Assembly: GCA_022827245.1 (NCBI GenBank)
Contig: JAJDTI010000033.1
Coordinates: 1-64,000, forward strand
Origin: Pseudomonadales bacterium
GTDB taxonomy: Bacteria > Pseudomonadota > Gammaproteobacteria > Pseudomonadales > Azotimanducaceae
Reading direction: 5' to 3'
Length of the DNA: 64,000 bases
Part shown: in pieces, positions 18,514 through 27,486 of the stretch
Numbering within the stretch: position 1 is the first letter of the stretch
Layout of the letters: every line of letters begins with the position of its first letter
Notes under the pieces: model-generated
The model's database searches: none
Seen by the model: the letters and a program-made list of their open reading frames with translations, nothing else
Told to the model about the DNA's origin: nothing
Translations under genes and position numbers: made by a program

Positions 18514-19761
18514 ATGATGTCGGAACTGACTTGGTACGTGGGTGTGGACTGGGGGTCGCGCGAGCACCAGGCGTGCGTGCTCGACGGCGCTGGCGAGGTA
18601 TGTGGCGAGCGCGCGTTCGCGCACGGCGGTCCGGGGCTTTGTGCGATGGGATCGTGGATCCTCGAGACGGTCGGCGACGTTGCGCCGGCGACGGTGGGTG
18701 TGGCCATCGAGACGCCGCGTGGTCCGGTGGTGGAGAGCCTGCTGGAGCATGGTCTGGCGGTGCACTCGATCAACCCGAAGCAGCTGGACCGGTTCCGCGA
18801 CCGGTACTCGCCGGCGGGCGCCAAGGACGACCGCCGCGATGCGCGGGTGCTGGCCTCGGCGCTGCGCACGGACCGGCACTGTCTGCGCCGCGTGACGGCG
18901 TTGGACCCGCAGCTCGTCGAACTGCGCGAGTGGCTGCGGATCCGCGCGGAACTCATGGACGCGCGGACGCAGCTCGTGAACCGCATGCACGAGATGCTGT
19001 GGCGCTACTACCCGGCGTTCAACCGGCTGGTCGGCGACGAGTTGTCGGCGCCCTGGGCGCAGGCGCTGTGGCAGCGCCTGCCGACGCCGGCGGTGGCGCG
19101 CCGGGCACGCCTGTCGACGTACGCGAAGCTGTTGCAGAAGCACCGGCTACGCCGCTTCGACGCGGTGGCGCTGCAGGCCCAGCTGACGGAGCAGCCGCCG
19201 AACATCGAGCGCGCGGCGGCGTCCGCCGCCGAGACACACACGCGTCTGCTGACGAAACGGCTGGCCCTGGTCGCCGAACAGCTGGCCGAAGCCGACGCGC
19301 AGATCGACGCGCTGCTGGAGGAACTCGGCGGCGCAGACCCACGGTCCGGTGTGGTCGCGGCGGCGGACCCGGACGAGAAGCCGCGTGACGCGACCATCCT
19401 GCGCTCCATCACCGGCGTCGGCCGGTGCGTGCTGTCGACCCTGCTCGCCGAGGCGGGTGACGTTCTCAGCCGGCGCGACTACCGAGCGCTGCGCAGCTTG
19501 TCCGGGATGGCCCCGGTCACCCGGCAGTCCGGCGGCTCGCGCATCGTGACGCGGCGCCTGGCGGTGAACGGCCGGCTGCGCGACGCGGTGCTGGACTGGG
19601 CGCGGGTCGCGGTCCAGCACGACGCCGCCTGCGCGGCGAAGTACGCCGCGTTGCGCGCGCGTGGCCACGGCTACTACCGCGCCCTGCGCTCGGTCGCCGA
19701 CGGCCTGTTGCGCCTGGCCTGCGCCATGCTGCGCGACGGTACGCTGTACCAACCCCGGTAG
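18514..19761 (+). CDS. IS110-family DEDD transposase
   Basis: GVDWGSREHQACVLD; DRFRDRYSPAGAKDDRRDARVLA; SITGVGRCVLSTLLAEAGD...LRSLSGMAPVTRQSGGS. Confidence 0.95.
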   Translation: MMSELTWYVGVDWGSREHQACVLDGAGEVCGERAFAHGGPGLCAMGSWILETVGDVAPATVGVAIETPRGPVVESLLEHGLAVHSINPKQLDRFRDRYSPAGAKDDRRDARVLASALRTDRHCLRRVTALDPQLVELREWLRIRAELMDARTQLVNRMHEMLWRYYPAFNRLVGDELSAPWAQALWQRLPTPAVARRARLSTYAKLLQKHRLRRFDAVALQAQLTEQPPNIERAAASAAETHTRLLTKRLALVAEQLAEADAQIDALLEELGGADPRSGVVAAADPDEKPRDATILRSITGVGRCVLSTLLAEAGDVLSRRDYRALRSLSGMAPVTRQSGGSRIVTRRLAVNGRLRDAVLDWARVAVQHDAACAAKYAALRARGHGYYRALRSVADGLLRLACAMLRDGTLYQPR

Positions 19762-19804
19762 GGCGAACCAGCAACGGCCCGGTAGGGCGAACCAGCAACG
19801 GCCC
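19757..19804 (+). repeat. Perfect 24-bp tandem duplication in IS right end
   Basis: ggtagggcgaaccagcaacggccc repeated twice head to tail. Confidence 0.95.
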
Positions 19805-19862
19805 GCGCTGCGCCTCGTGGCGAAGGACGCGTAGCGCCCGCAGCCCGAGGCGCAGCGCGGGC
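19801..19862. repeat. Perfect 17-bp inverted repeat (stem-loop) in IS right end
   Basis: gcccgcgctgcgcctcg (19801-19817) and cgaggcgcagcgcgggc (19846-19862), 28-nt loop. Confidence 0.9.
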
Positions 19863-20304
19863 ACGTCCTGGCCGCCCGTACCGCGGCTCGCACACCGAAT
19901 GCCGCAGCATCGCATCGTCCCCGGACCACAAGACAAGCGAGGTATCGCCAAAGAGCCAGCCCGGAACAATCGACTCAAAACAGGACTTGCAAAAAGGTGA
20001 ACAGTCCTACGCAAGCCCTCGCCCGCGCTGTGCACCAGGCCAGTTCCGCTGCGCGTGGCATCCTCGCCCCCTCAGCTCGGAATCCGCACGTCAGCAACCT
20101 CATCGTCTTCTACGACCGCGTCTTACAGGTGCCATAGCCTCGCGACCGTCCGGCGCGCTCGCCTTTCGCCCCACGTTTACGGCCCAAGCGATCGAACTTC
20201 CGCACTACCAGCAACCCCCGATCTCGCTTCGCACGCAGAGCTGCCTTCAAGAACCGACGGCCGTCTCGCGTCCATCGACGGCTCTGTAAGAGCATGGCTA
20301 CGGC

Positions 20305-20706
20305 TTAATCTCGCCGCGGCCTTACGATTTCGAGCAACTCTTGATAGAGGCTCCAGATATCCTTCGCGATGTTCGCGCCTGTGTTCCGCCGAATCCGCCG
20401 CATTGTCGCTCCGAGCAAACCTGCCGATTCGCCGTGAGATCTCCCGTACGGCAGTGGGAACTTCTGGTCCAGATCACTTGAGTCGTACTTCGTCGCGGCC
20501 CCCAAGATACGTCGGAACCTGGGTCGCAACGCTTCCGGGAAGTCCTCCTCTCGCAATGGCACCAATTCATCCCGCACGGCCGCCAATAGTCGACTTCGGA
20601 CATCGCCTTTTCCGACGCACATGGTTTCAACAGCCGACGTCACGCGCCAGATCACATCCTCCGCCCGCTCCCTCTCTCCCGATCTCTGCCCCTGGTCCTC
20701 GGTCAC
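20305..20706 (-). CDS. Hypothetical protein, probable partner of HEPN/Toprim gene
   Basis: Co-directional, about 90 nt downstream of the HEPN/Toprim gene. Confidence 0.5.
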   Translation of the reverse strand: MTEDQGQRSGERERAEDVIWRVTSAVETMCVGKGDVRSRLLAAVRDELVPLREEDFPEALRPRFRRILGAATKYDSSDLDQKFPLPYGRSHGESAGLLGATMRRIRRNTGANIAKDIWSLYQELLEIVRPRRD

Positions 20707-20794
20707 TCCGCCATCCTCCGTAGCGCCAATACCGTTGCCGGAGAGCCGGATTCACGCACATCGACCACTCAACTTGACCGCTTCTCTTTTTCCG

Positions 20795-22066
20795 TCAAAT
20801 CTGGCCATTAGCGCCGTCTAGCTGCTGAAGCGATCTCCGTTGCACCGCTTCAGCGCCTGGAGCCACTGCGCGAAAGATCACCTCCCAAACCGCCACCAAT
20901 TCGGGGAACGCCGCGCGCGCCCCATCTCCTACGCCGACTTCTCCCACCAGCCGCTCGAACTTCTCCTGGATCCTTGCCTTCCCTTCCACCTCACCCTGGT
21001 ACGCATCTTCACCTTTGACGACACCCTTCCAACGAACCGGCATCAAATCCCCGTCTTCACTCAACGCCTCCCTCCCCAGGTACAACTCGATGCTCGCGCC
21101 CCTGCCGTTCACGTCCGCCACGTGTTTGCCCGTTGGGCCCAGCGTCGGATACTGTCTTGCCAACGCAACATCAGGAAGCCTCACCAGCGCGAATCTGGCA
21201 GGCAACCCGTCGCTCCGCGCCTGCCGTAGCGCCTCCAATCCCGCCGTGTCATTGTCGAACACGGCAACCAGCCGCAGTGGAGCACGAGCGGCCGCGAACG
21301 CCCTCAACATTTTGACCAAGAACGGCGCTCCTCCGTCCACGCGGAACGCCGCATGCTGGAAGAACGTAAAATACTCCTGGCGGTCCGGAAACAGCACGGA
21401 CAACGACTTCTCCAACACACGAATGTCCCACTTCCCTTCGGCCAGCACCATGACCGGCGCCAGCGGCATCGCGAGTCCCCAATCATCTCCGTGGCGGTCA
21501 AACGTCGGTCCCTCCGGGTCCACCCAACCGTCCTCGATCACATCCGTCGCGTCGAGTCTCACCCGTTTTACCCTCGGACACGCATCGAGGATCGCCCGCA
21601 GCCGAGTCAACTCCCCGTAGTCGTCGAACCAAACCCAGTCCTCGTCGTCGATACGACGATCCACGACGTCCCGCGCCGCCCCTTTCCGATCCTCCGGCTC
21701 GAGAATACGCGGAATACGCGAGTACCACTCCGTCGTCGTGAGCGTCCTTAGAGCTGCCAGTTCCTCGAAGACCGCGACCTCTTCCCTGTCTTCGGCGCGC
21801 TCCTCCCACTCCAGCCGCGTATTCTCGATCTGGTGGGTGACCCGCTCCCTAGCCAATGCCTGCGAACAACCCAGCAAATTCAGACGGTCAATGAACGTCT
21901 CTCTACTCGTTTCGTACACCATGCCTCGGCTCGACTCCTCCCCAAGCCCCCACGGATCCGCCAAGCGATCCGACTCCTGGAACGCCACCCGCCAGTCCGC
22001 CGGTACCCCGGCCCTAGCACCACACACCCACACGTCGTCGAAGTAGAGAACGCAGTATCGTCCCAT
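20795..22066 (-). CDS. HEPN/Toprim-associated domain protein
   Basis: N-term MGRYCVLYFDDVWVCGARAGVPADWRVAFQESDRL resembles HEPN_Toprim_N; Toprim-like VMVLAEGKWDIRVLEKSL...RLVAVFDNDTAGLEAL. Confidence 0.75.
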   Translation of the reverse strand: MGRYCVLYFDDVWVCGARAGVPADWRVAFQESDRLADPWGLGEESSRGMVYETSRETFIDRLNLLGCSQALARERVTHQIENTRLEWEERAEDREEVAVFEELAALRTLTTTEWYSRIPRILEPEDRKGAARDVVDRRIDDEDWVWFDDYGELTRLRAILDACPRVKRVRLDATDVIEDGWVDPEGPTFDRHGDDWGLAMPLAPVMVLAEGKWDIRVLEKSLSVLFPDRQEYFTFFQHAAFRVDGGAPFLVKMLRAFAAARAPLRLVAVFDNDTAGLEALRQARSDGLPARFALVRLPDVALARQYPTLGPTGKHVADVNGRGASIELYLGREALSEDGDLMPVRWKGVVKGEDAYQGEVEGKARIQEKFERLVGEVGVGDGARAAFPELVAVWEVIFRAVAPGAEAVQRRSLQQLDGANGQI

Positions 22067-22237
22067 GGTCTTCTTGGCCCAAGCCTTCTCCTTGCATGTA
22101 CCCACCGGGCGACGGAAATCCCGCCTGGCCCCCGCGCTGATCCCACCCCCGCCCGCCGATTCTCGCGAACCAAAGCCCGAGACTCCAGCGTTCGCTTGAC
22201 ACTACTGCTCCGTCACGCTTCCCTTTCCCTTCCCTCC

Positions 22238-23173
22238 ATGCGCCCAAGGCTCCACTTGAACCCACCGGTTGTCACGACCCTTCTCGAGCTTGCCGACGCG
22301 ACATCGCACAATCTCGATTTCGCCCATCGTCTCGGGGTCCGCCTCAGCTACGGCGAAGAGACCATCACCGAAACCGGTCTACTCGAGATCGCCCGACGGC
22401 ATCCCCAGCGTACTCGCCTCCACATGTTCTCCAAGCACCAGGAAGCCCTCAACGGTGCCGACTGGGAGTGGCACATCGTCGGACGCCGGCGGACACTGAA
22501 GATGCGGGTACAGGCCAAGCGACTCCAGCGCAATGACGTCCTCAGAGTGAAGCACCGGGTCGCGTCCTCCGGGAAGCAACAGCGACAACTCCTGATCGAC
22601 ACCGCACTGACCGATGGCATGAAGCCCCTCTACTGCATCTATTGCACCGAGCGCCAACGAGAGCTCTGGACTCAGACCGTCACCCCCGACGGTCTCAAAA
22701 GCTACCAGCTCGGCTGCTTGCTGGTCGACGCCACAAAGGTCCCGCTTTCCACCCGCAGGCTCCCCGAAATCGAACACGACTGCTTTCCGTGGCACTATCT
22801 CTTCGAGCGATCCATCTGTTCGCCCGTTTGGCGCGACCACGCTCTAGTAGAGGATCTCTACGGCAATCTCCGTTTCCTGATCTCCGCGTACGAACTCCAT
22901 TCGACTGTGATCGACCCCGACGACACTCGCGCCACAGCCGACTCGCGATCGCTGCCTCCGACTGTCAACGATCTAAACGACGAGACGCCGGCCCCGTTCG
23001 ACGAAACCGGCGTCGCCGAAACGACGGCCGAGGACCGCGCCCGCCTGGAGACGGACACGGCAAACGCTGAGGAAATACGACAGGCCGATCTCCAGCGACT
23101 CGTTGAAAGGCGTATCTCCCGAATGCTAATCATCGATGTCCGGGACGAGTTAGTCACTCCCCCACGGTCGTAG
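22238..23173 (+). CDS. DUF6615-like protein
   Basis: LSYGEETITETGLLEIARRHP...GADWEWHIVGRRRTLKMRVQAKRL; start ATG 22238 after a long spurious extension. Confidence 0.6.
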   Translation: MRPRLHLNPPVVTTLLELADATSHNLDFAHRLGVRLSYGEETITETGLLEIARRHPQRTRLHMFSKHQEALNGADWEWHIVGRRRTLKMRVQAKRLQRNDVLRVKHRVASSGKQQRQLLIDTALTDGMKPLYCIYCTERQRELWTQTVTPDGLKSYQLGCLLVDATKVPLSTRRLPEIEHDCFPWHYLFERSICSPVWRDHALVEDLYGNLRFLISAYELHSTVIDPDDTRATADSRSLPPTVNDLNDETPAPFDETGVAETTAEDRARLETDTANAEEIRQADLQRLVERRISRMLIIDVRDELVTPPRS

Positions 23174-23211
23174 ACCAATGAGAGACCCGGTACGGTTCTC
23201 CCGCACCCGCC

Positions 23212-24225
23212 CTAATACTCCACTCTTGCCTCACTGAGCTTGGCAAACGACCGCCGGTTTTCTTTCAGGACATCCTGCTTCAGTTTGCCCAATTCGAGTG
23301 CAAGTTGCCTCAACCCGTCGACAGTCGCATGCCCCGCCGCGAAGACCTTCCTGTGTCCGTCCGGCACGTCGATCGCCGTTCTTTTCGCATCTTCACCCAC
23401 CAGACGGACACAGAATTCGAAGCACACATCCAGAATCCGGAGTTCCTCGCTTCGCGGCACTGTCAGTTCCCACTCTGGCATGTTGTAGGCGATCGACACG
23501 ATGTCGTAACTCGACAGATCCACGTTTTCGGTATCGTATTTCAGCGACTTCATAAGCCGCGCCGCCTTCCGAAGGCACCCTCCGGTCCTCCGGTCCATCT
23601 CATCAATCCTCTCGTTGTGCAAGAACGGCGTGTTTTTCAGTCTCCGCCCGGCCTTGGCATCGAGAATCTGAACTCCCCGCAACACCTTGTTCCCGGTAGC
23701 GGCGTAGCCGTTCGTGTTGAACCAATTGGATGGAACTACGTCGATCTTCCGCCTCAACGAACCACCCTCCACCGTGATCGACTTGCTCCCGCTCCAGTCC
23801 ACCTTCGCTTCCGGGAATGCACTTCGGAGGCACGTAATCGCATCCTTCCGCAAATCAATCAGGTCTTGGAGCGCATTACCCGTATATCGCGGCGAAGCTA
23901 CCTGCGGTCGCTCCAACTCCTCGAATCTCGTCGTCAATAGCAACACGTCAATATCGCTTCGCGCCTTGACGTGCGTGTCGTTCGTCACCGATCCCTGGTA
24001 TTCGTACTCGCAGCTCGTCGCTAGACGTCGCTCAAGCTGATTGCACACTCTATCGCCCTGGTCGTAGGTGTTCTTGGTGTACGCTCCATCGATCGGCTGC
24101 ATGGCGCTTATGACGTATCGCACAGACTCACTTTCGGCCAGATGCCGATATCCCTCATCGACCATGTGCGCTTTGTGGACAAGATCGTCCGTGCGGCGCG
24201 CAATCGCCCGCTCCAGCCTTGTCAT
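23212..24225 (-). CDS. CD-NTase-like nucleotidyltransferase (second CBASS)
   Basis: NTase motif YQGSVTNDTHVKARSDIDVLLL, then RRKIDVVPSNW; 4-nt overlap with Cap15-like gene. Confidence 0.8.
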   Translation of the reverse strand: MTRLERAIARRTDDLVHKAHMVDEGYRHLAESESVRYVISAMQPIDGAYTKNTYDQGDRVCNQLERRLATSCEYEYQGSVTNDTHVKARSDIDVLLLTTRFEELERPQVASPRYTGNALQDLIDLRKDAITCLRSAFPEAKVDWSGSKSITVEGGSLRRKIDVVPSNWFNTNGYAATGNKVLRGVQILDAKAGRRLKNTPFLHNERIDEMDRRTGGCLRKAARLMKSLKYDTENVDLSSYDIVSIAYNMPEWELTVPRSEELRILDVCFEFCVRLVGEDAKRTAIDVPDGHRKVFAAGHATVDGLRQLALELGKLKQDVLKENRRSFAKLSEARVEY

Positions 24226-24842
24226 CCCGGCTTCCTCCTTTTGAGCTCCATCACCCCAACCGTGTTTCGGTGACTATCCGTGAAGTAATGTCCCTGTCCT
24301 ACCGTGCATGCTTCGTCAAAATCCATCTCGACCGCGCCCGTGTGGATCTGCAGCTCGTCCCCGCCTGCTCGCGGTTCGTTCCGGTACTGGTACAGCAACC
24401 GATAGCCGACCCCCTGGTCGTGGTAAATGCTCGCCGAGATGCTACGGGACGACGATTGGTCCGTCCGCAGATGAACCAGTATCTTCGACCACGACTGACT
24501 GATCGTGAGCTTTCCCTGCCACTTGAACTCCACCGGCGCCCCGTCCTTCAACGCGGTTCGCCCCCCGCACTCCCACACCCCATTTAGATCAGGTACGAGC
24601 AACACGCGTCGCAACATCGACCATTTCCACAGATAGCGATCAAACAGCATATACAAGAACCCGAAAAACGCCGTGACCGGCACCGCCGTTCCCACCGTCG
24701 TCATCCATCCCTCTCCCAACCCCACTTTCGTTCCCAGGGAAACCAATGCCGAGTTGAGTGCCGGTGTCGCCAGGATCGCCAAGAACGCGAGCACGAATAG
24801 CACGTTCTGCTTCGGGTGTCGGTCGATTGCGTAGTCATGCAT
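24222..24842 (-). CDS. cap15: CBASS effector Cap15-like (2TM + beta-strand-rich domain)
   Basis: Two TM helices then DRYLWKWSMLRRVLLVPDLNGVWEC...WQGKLTISQSWSKILVHLRTDQSSSRS...LLYQYRNEP. Confidence 0.85.
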   Translation of the reverse strand: MHDYAIDRHPKQNVLFVLAFLAILATPALNSALVSLGTKVGLGEGWMTTVGTAVPVTAFFGFLYMLFDRYLWKWSMLRRVLLVPDLNGVWECGGRTALKDGAPVEFKWQGKLTISQSWSKILVHLRTDQSSSRSISASIYHDQGVGYRLLYQYRNEPRAGGDELQIHTGAVEMDFDEACTVGQGHYFTDSHRNTVGVMELKRRKPG

Positions 24843-25060
24843 TCGTCAGTACCTTGTCTTTTCCCCGGCCCTTCAACGCCAGCCGCGACCATGGCGCGAA
24901 ACGCGGCCTAACACGCGCTCGACTTCGCGATCGGAGCGCGCCTCTAGACGGCGGCCGCATTCCGCCTATTTTACCGTGCCGCGCCTCCTCCGTTCACGCG
25001 CTTCAAAGCTTGCCACCCCCCCCGGTCCACTTTCGAACAACCGCCGCTCGCCGGAGAACC

Positions 25061-25672
25061 TCACCCATCAAGAACCCTCTTCCCATGGTCCCGGAGCCTC
25101 CCACCCGGGTCCACGTACCGGTACAACGTCCCGCGACCGATCCCTAGTTCTCGGCAAAGTTCTGCGACTGACGTATCCCGCCTCCTCATCGCAACTTGCG
25201 CAAGCCGCACCTGCGCCTTCGATAGCGCAAACTTCCGTCCACCCGTGCGGCCGCGCGCCCGCGCGGCCTTCAGTCCCGCTATCGTGCGCTCGCGGATCAG
25301 CTCTCGCTCGAACTCGGCTAACGCCGCGAAGATGCCGAACACCAGCCGCCCGCCGGCCGTGGTCGTGTCTATCTGCGCCCCTTGGCCAGCGAGCACGCGC
25401 AGGCCGACACCGCGGTCCGACAGGTCCTGCACCGTGCCGACCAAGTGCGCGAGGTTGCGGCCCAAGCGGTCGAGCTTCCAGACGACCAGCACGTCCCCCT
25501 CTCGTAACGACCGCAGACACGACTCCAGGCCGGGCCGGTCGTCCTTGGCCCCGGAGGCGCGATCCTCGTAGATCCGATCCGGCTCCACGCCCGCGGCCAT
25601 CAGAGCGTCCCGCTGCAGGTCCAGAGTCTGCGAACCGTCCGCCTTGGAAACGCGGGCATAGCCGATCAGCAT
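25061..25672 (-). CDS. Serine recombinase (resolvase/invertase)
   Basis: YARVSKADGSQTLDLQRDAL; GDVLVVWKLDRLGRNLAHL; EFERELIRERTIAGLKAARARGRTGGR; C-terminal HTH. Confidence 0.93.
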   Translation of the reverse strand: MLIGYARVSKADGSQTLDLQRDALMAAGVEPDRIYEDRASGAKDDRPGLESCLRSLREGDVLVVWKLDRLGRNLAHLVGTVQDLSDRGVGLRVLAGQGAQIDTTTAGGRLVFGIFAALAEFERELIRERTIAGLKAARARGRTGGRKFALSKAQVRLAQVAMRRRDTSVAELCRELGIGRGTLYRYVDPGGRLRDHGKRVLDG

Positions 25673-26008
25673 AGTTGTTCCTTTAGCGCTGGTTCACGAT
25701 ACGGCCGGAGCGGGGCGAATCGCGCTACGATTCGCACCGCAGCCCCGTTCCGAAAACAATGTTCCGAGAACATCTGCGGACCAGCGAGATACCCTTGACG
25801 ACCTTCGGGAGCCGAAGATAAGCTCGTGACGTCGTTGTTCACGCCGCCCTGCAACCGATAGATCGGCACCCGCGCTCCGATTCGCCACTTGCCCGAGGGA
25901 AGTGCTGTGCTGTCGATGCTCACGCACGATGCCCGAATCCGAACCGACTCAGCCTGCGCCCGCATCTGCTACCCTTGAGCACCATGTAGCTTCATTGGGT
26001 TCCATGCT

Positions 26009-27019
26009 TTGCATGTCGTGATCGACAGCTGTGTTTGGGTCTCAGAGCTTGGCCTCAGCAGTGCCGCCGGCTCAGCCGTGCGCTACTTCCTGAGACAAAA
26101 CCACGCCGTCGTCGCTATGCCGGAAGTCGTCAGCCTAGAGGTCGCAAAGGTTCTTGCGCGCAACCTGCTCAGCGCCAAGGAGCAAATCCGTAAGTCCCAC
26201 CGCGAGCTATTGGCCGTATTCGGCGAACTGACTGACATCGTGCTGCCACCCGACGAGGAAATCTACGACAAAGCACGCACTCTCATCGACCGCCTCGACG
26301 TGCCGACAAAAGAGATTCCCTTCTCCCTCGACTCCGCTCGGATGTCGCTCGCCAAGGTGGTTGACGGGGTTCCGCCCTCCGGTCCAAAGAACCAACAGTT
26401 CAAGGATGGCGTCATCTGGGCAGACTGCCTCGCCCTCCTAAACGACGACGATGTGCATTTGGTCTCCAGCGACAAAGGCTTCTTCGAACAACGCAAACAC
26501 GAGAACGGTCTCGCGCACCAACTCGATGCCGAAGCGCAAGAGTACCCAAACGACCTCACTCTCCATGCTAGCTTGCGCTCGCTCCTCCAAACCATCCGCT
26601 CGGACGTCACCGTCGGTCCGACCACTGTAGTTGACGCGATTCTCGCCGGCAGCGACGGAGCCATTCGGCGCCTTCTCGCTGAACACGGCTTCGACCTCTG
26701 CGATGCTCCCGAACTCGCCACCGACCTCTTCTTCACCGAAAGCGCCGATGTCCTGTACGCGCAAACGAACGCAGCGTGGATCTGCGAGGACGCGACCCCA
26801 TTGGCGAGGCCCGACGCCACACTGACCGTCAAAGCGCAGGGGACCCTAAACAGCGTATCGAACGACTTAAGCGCAATCTCCCCAAGCAACGTCCGCCTCG
26901 AGTACACAGACGAGAATGGCCAGCCCGTCTCCACCGGCTTCGTCGCCACGAGTGTCTCGCTCAGCGCGGGTGTTCCCAACGTCCGCCACGCCATACGCGC
27001 ACCCTCCGCGGACCAATGA
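26009..27019 (+). CDS. PIN-domain protein (VapC-like nuclease fold)
   Basis: VVIDSCVWVSELGLS..., FKDGVIWADCLALLNDDDVHLVSSDKGFFE; start codon uncertain. Confidence 0.75.
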   Translation: MHVVIDSCVWVSELGLSSAAGSAVRYFLRQNHAVVAMPEVVSLEVAKVLARNLLSAKEQIRKSHRELLAVFGELTDIVLPPDEEIYDKARTLIDRLDVPTKEIPFSLDSARMSLAKVVDGVPPSGPKNQQFKDGVIWADCLALLNDDDVHLVSSDKGFFEQRKHENGLAHQLDAEAQEYPNDLTLHASLRSLLQTIRSDVTVGPTTVVDAILAGSDGAIRRLLAEHGFDLCDAPELATDLFFTESADVLYAQTNAAWICEDATPLARPDATLTVKAQGTLNSVSNDLSAISPSNVRLEYTDENGQPVSTGFVATSVSLSAGVPNVRHAIRAPSADQ

Positions 27020-27204
27020 TCTGCCGTGACTCTCCACTTGCCCCGATCGCTCATCCCACATACTATCGAGGTATTCGTCAACGTCCACACCCGGACCTCA
27101 TATCGCGCCCCACTATCGCGCTGGCCCTCCACTCCGATGTCACCGATCGCCCAGTCTCGAAATCCTCCCCTAGCCTTCGCTCATCGACACCTGTGCGTGC
27201 CGTG

Positions 27205-27486
27205 CTAATTCTCCGGATCGTCAAGGTAAGACCATGACGTCCCCTTCCCTTTCCCACACATTTCAAGGAGCGCCTCTATCACCTCCGCCTCGACCGACAA
27301 ATAGGCTTCCCGAGTCTCCAAGTCATCATGACATCGGTATCCCCAGTGACCACCCTCCGCCAACTCGCCAGCGTCGAAGCCCCGGCGTTTCCATAGGTTC
27401 GCCACCTCGAACCTTTCAACCCTCCGCTCCATCGGCAAGTCGCCTATCGCGACGTGACCGGTCCAGGGATTCAGATGCACGGTCAC
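27205..27486 (-). CDS. Small hypothetical protein
   Basis: 4-nt overlap with upstream membrane-protein ORF. Confidence 0.5.
   Translation of the reverse strand: MTVHLNPWTGHVAIGDLPMERRVERFEVANLWKRRGFDAGELAEGGHWGYRCHDDLETREAYLSVEAEVIEALLEMCGKGKGTSWSYLDDPEN

Larger units (their letters stand above)
18282..19998 (+). mobile_element. IS110-family insertion sequence (boundaries inferred)
   Basis: Boundaries inferred from in-frame restoration of the RES ORF by removing DNA between two GT dinucleotides; contains IS110 transposase. Confidence 0.75.
17881..20137 (+). pseudogene. RES-domain toxin interrupted by IS110-family element
   Basis: 5' part (TTG 17881) RTWYRAVDPAFAS...TRFNDGPSGSSGYRLLCFAPDPVTALYEVEALLGS...ELTGDWRAYRQPRAAPAPV; 3' part 19997-20137 VNSPTQALARAVHQASSAARGILAPSARNPHVSNLIVFYDRVLQVP*. 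Confidence 0.85.

Noticed and set aside
18408-20005. gtgaacagt repeated at about 18410 and 19997 as IS target-site duplication
   Set aside because: Using this as boundary leaves about 130 nt of non-RES sequence in the toxin frame; the GT-core boundary at 18280 restores the RES frame cleanly and IS110 elements do not normally make long TSDs
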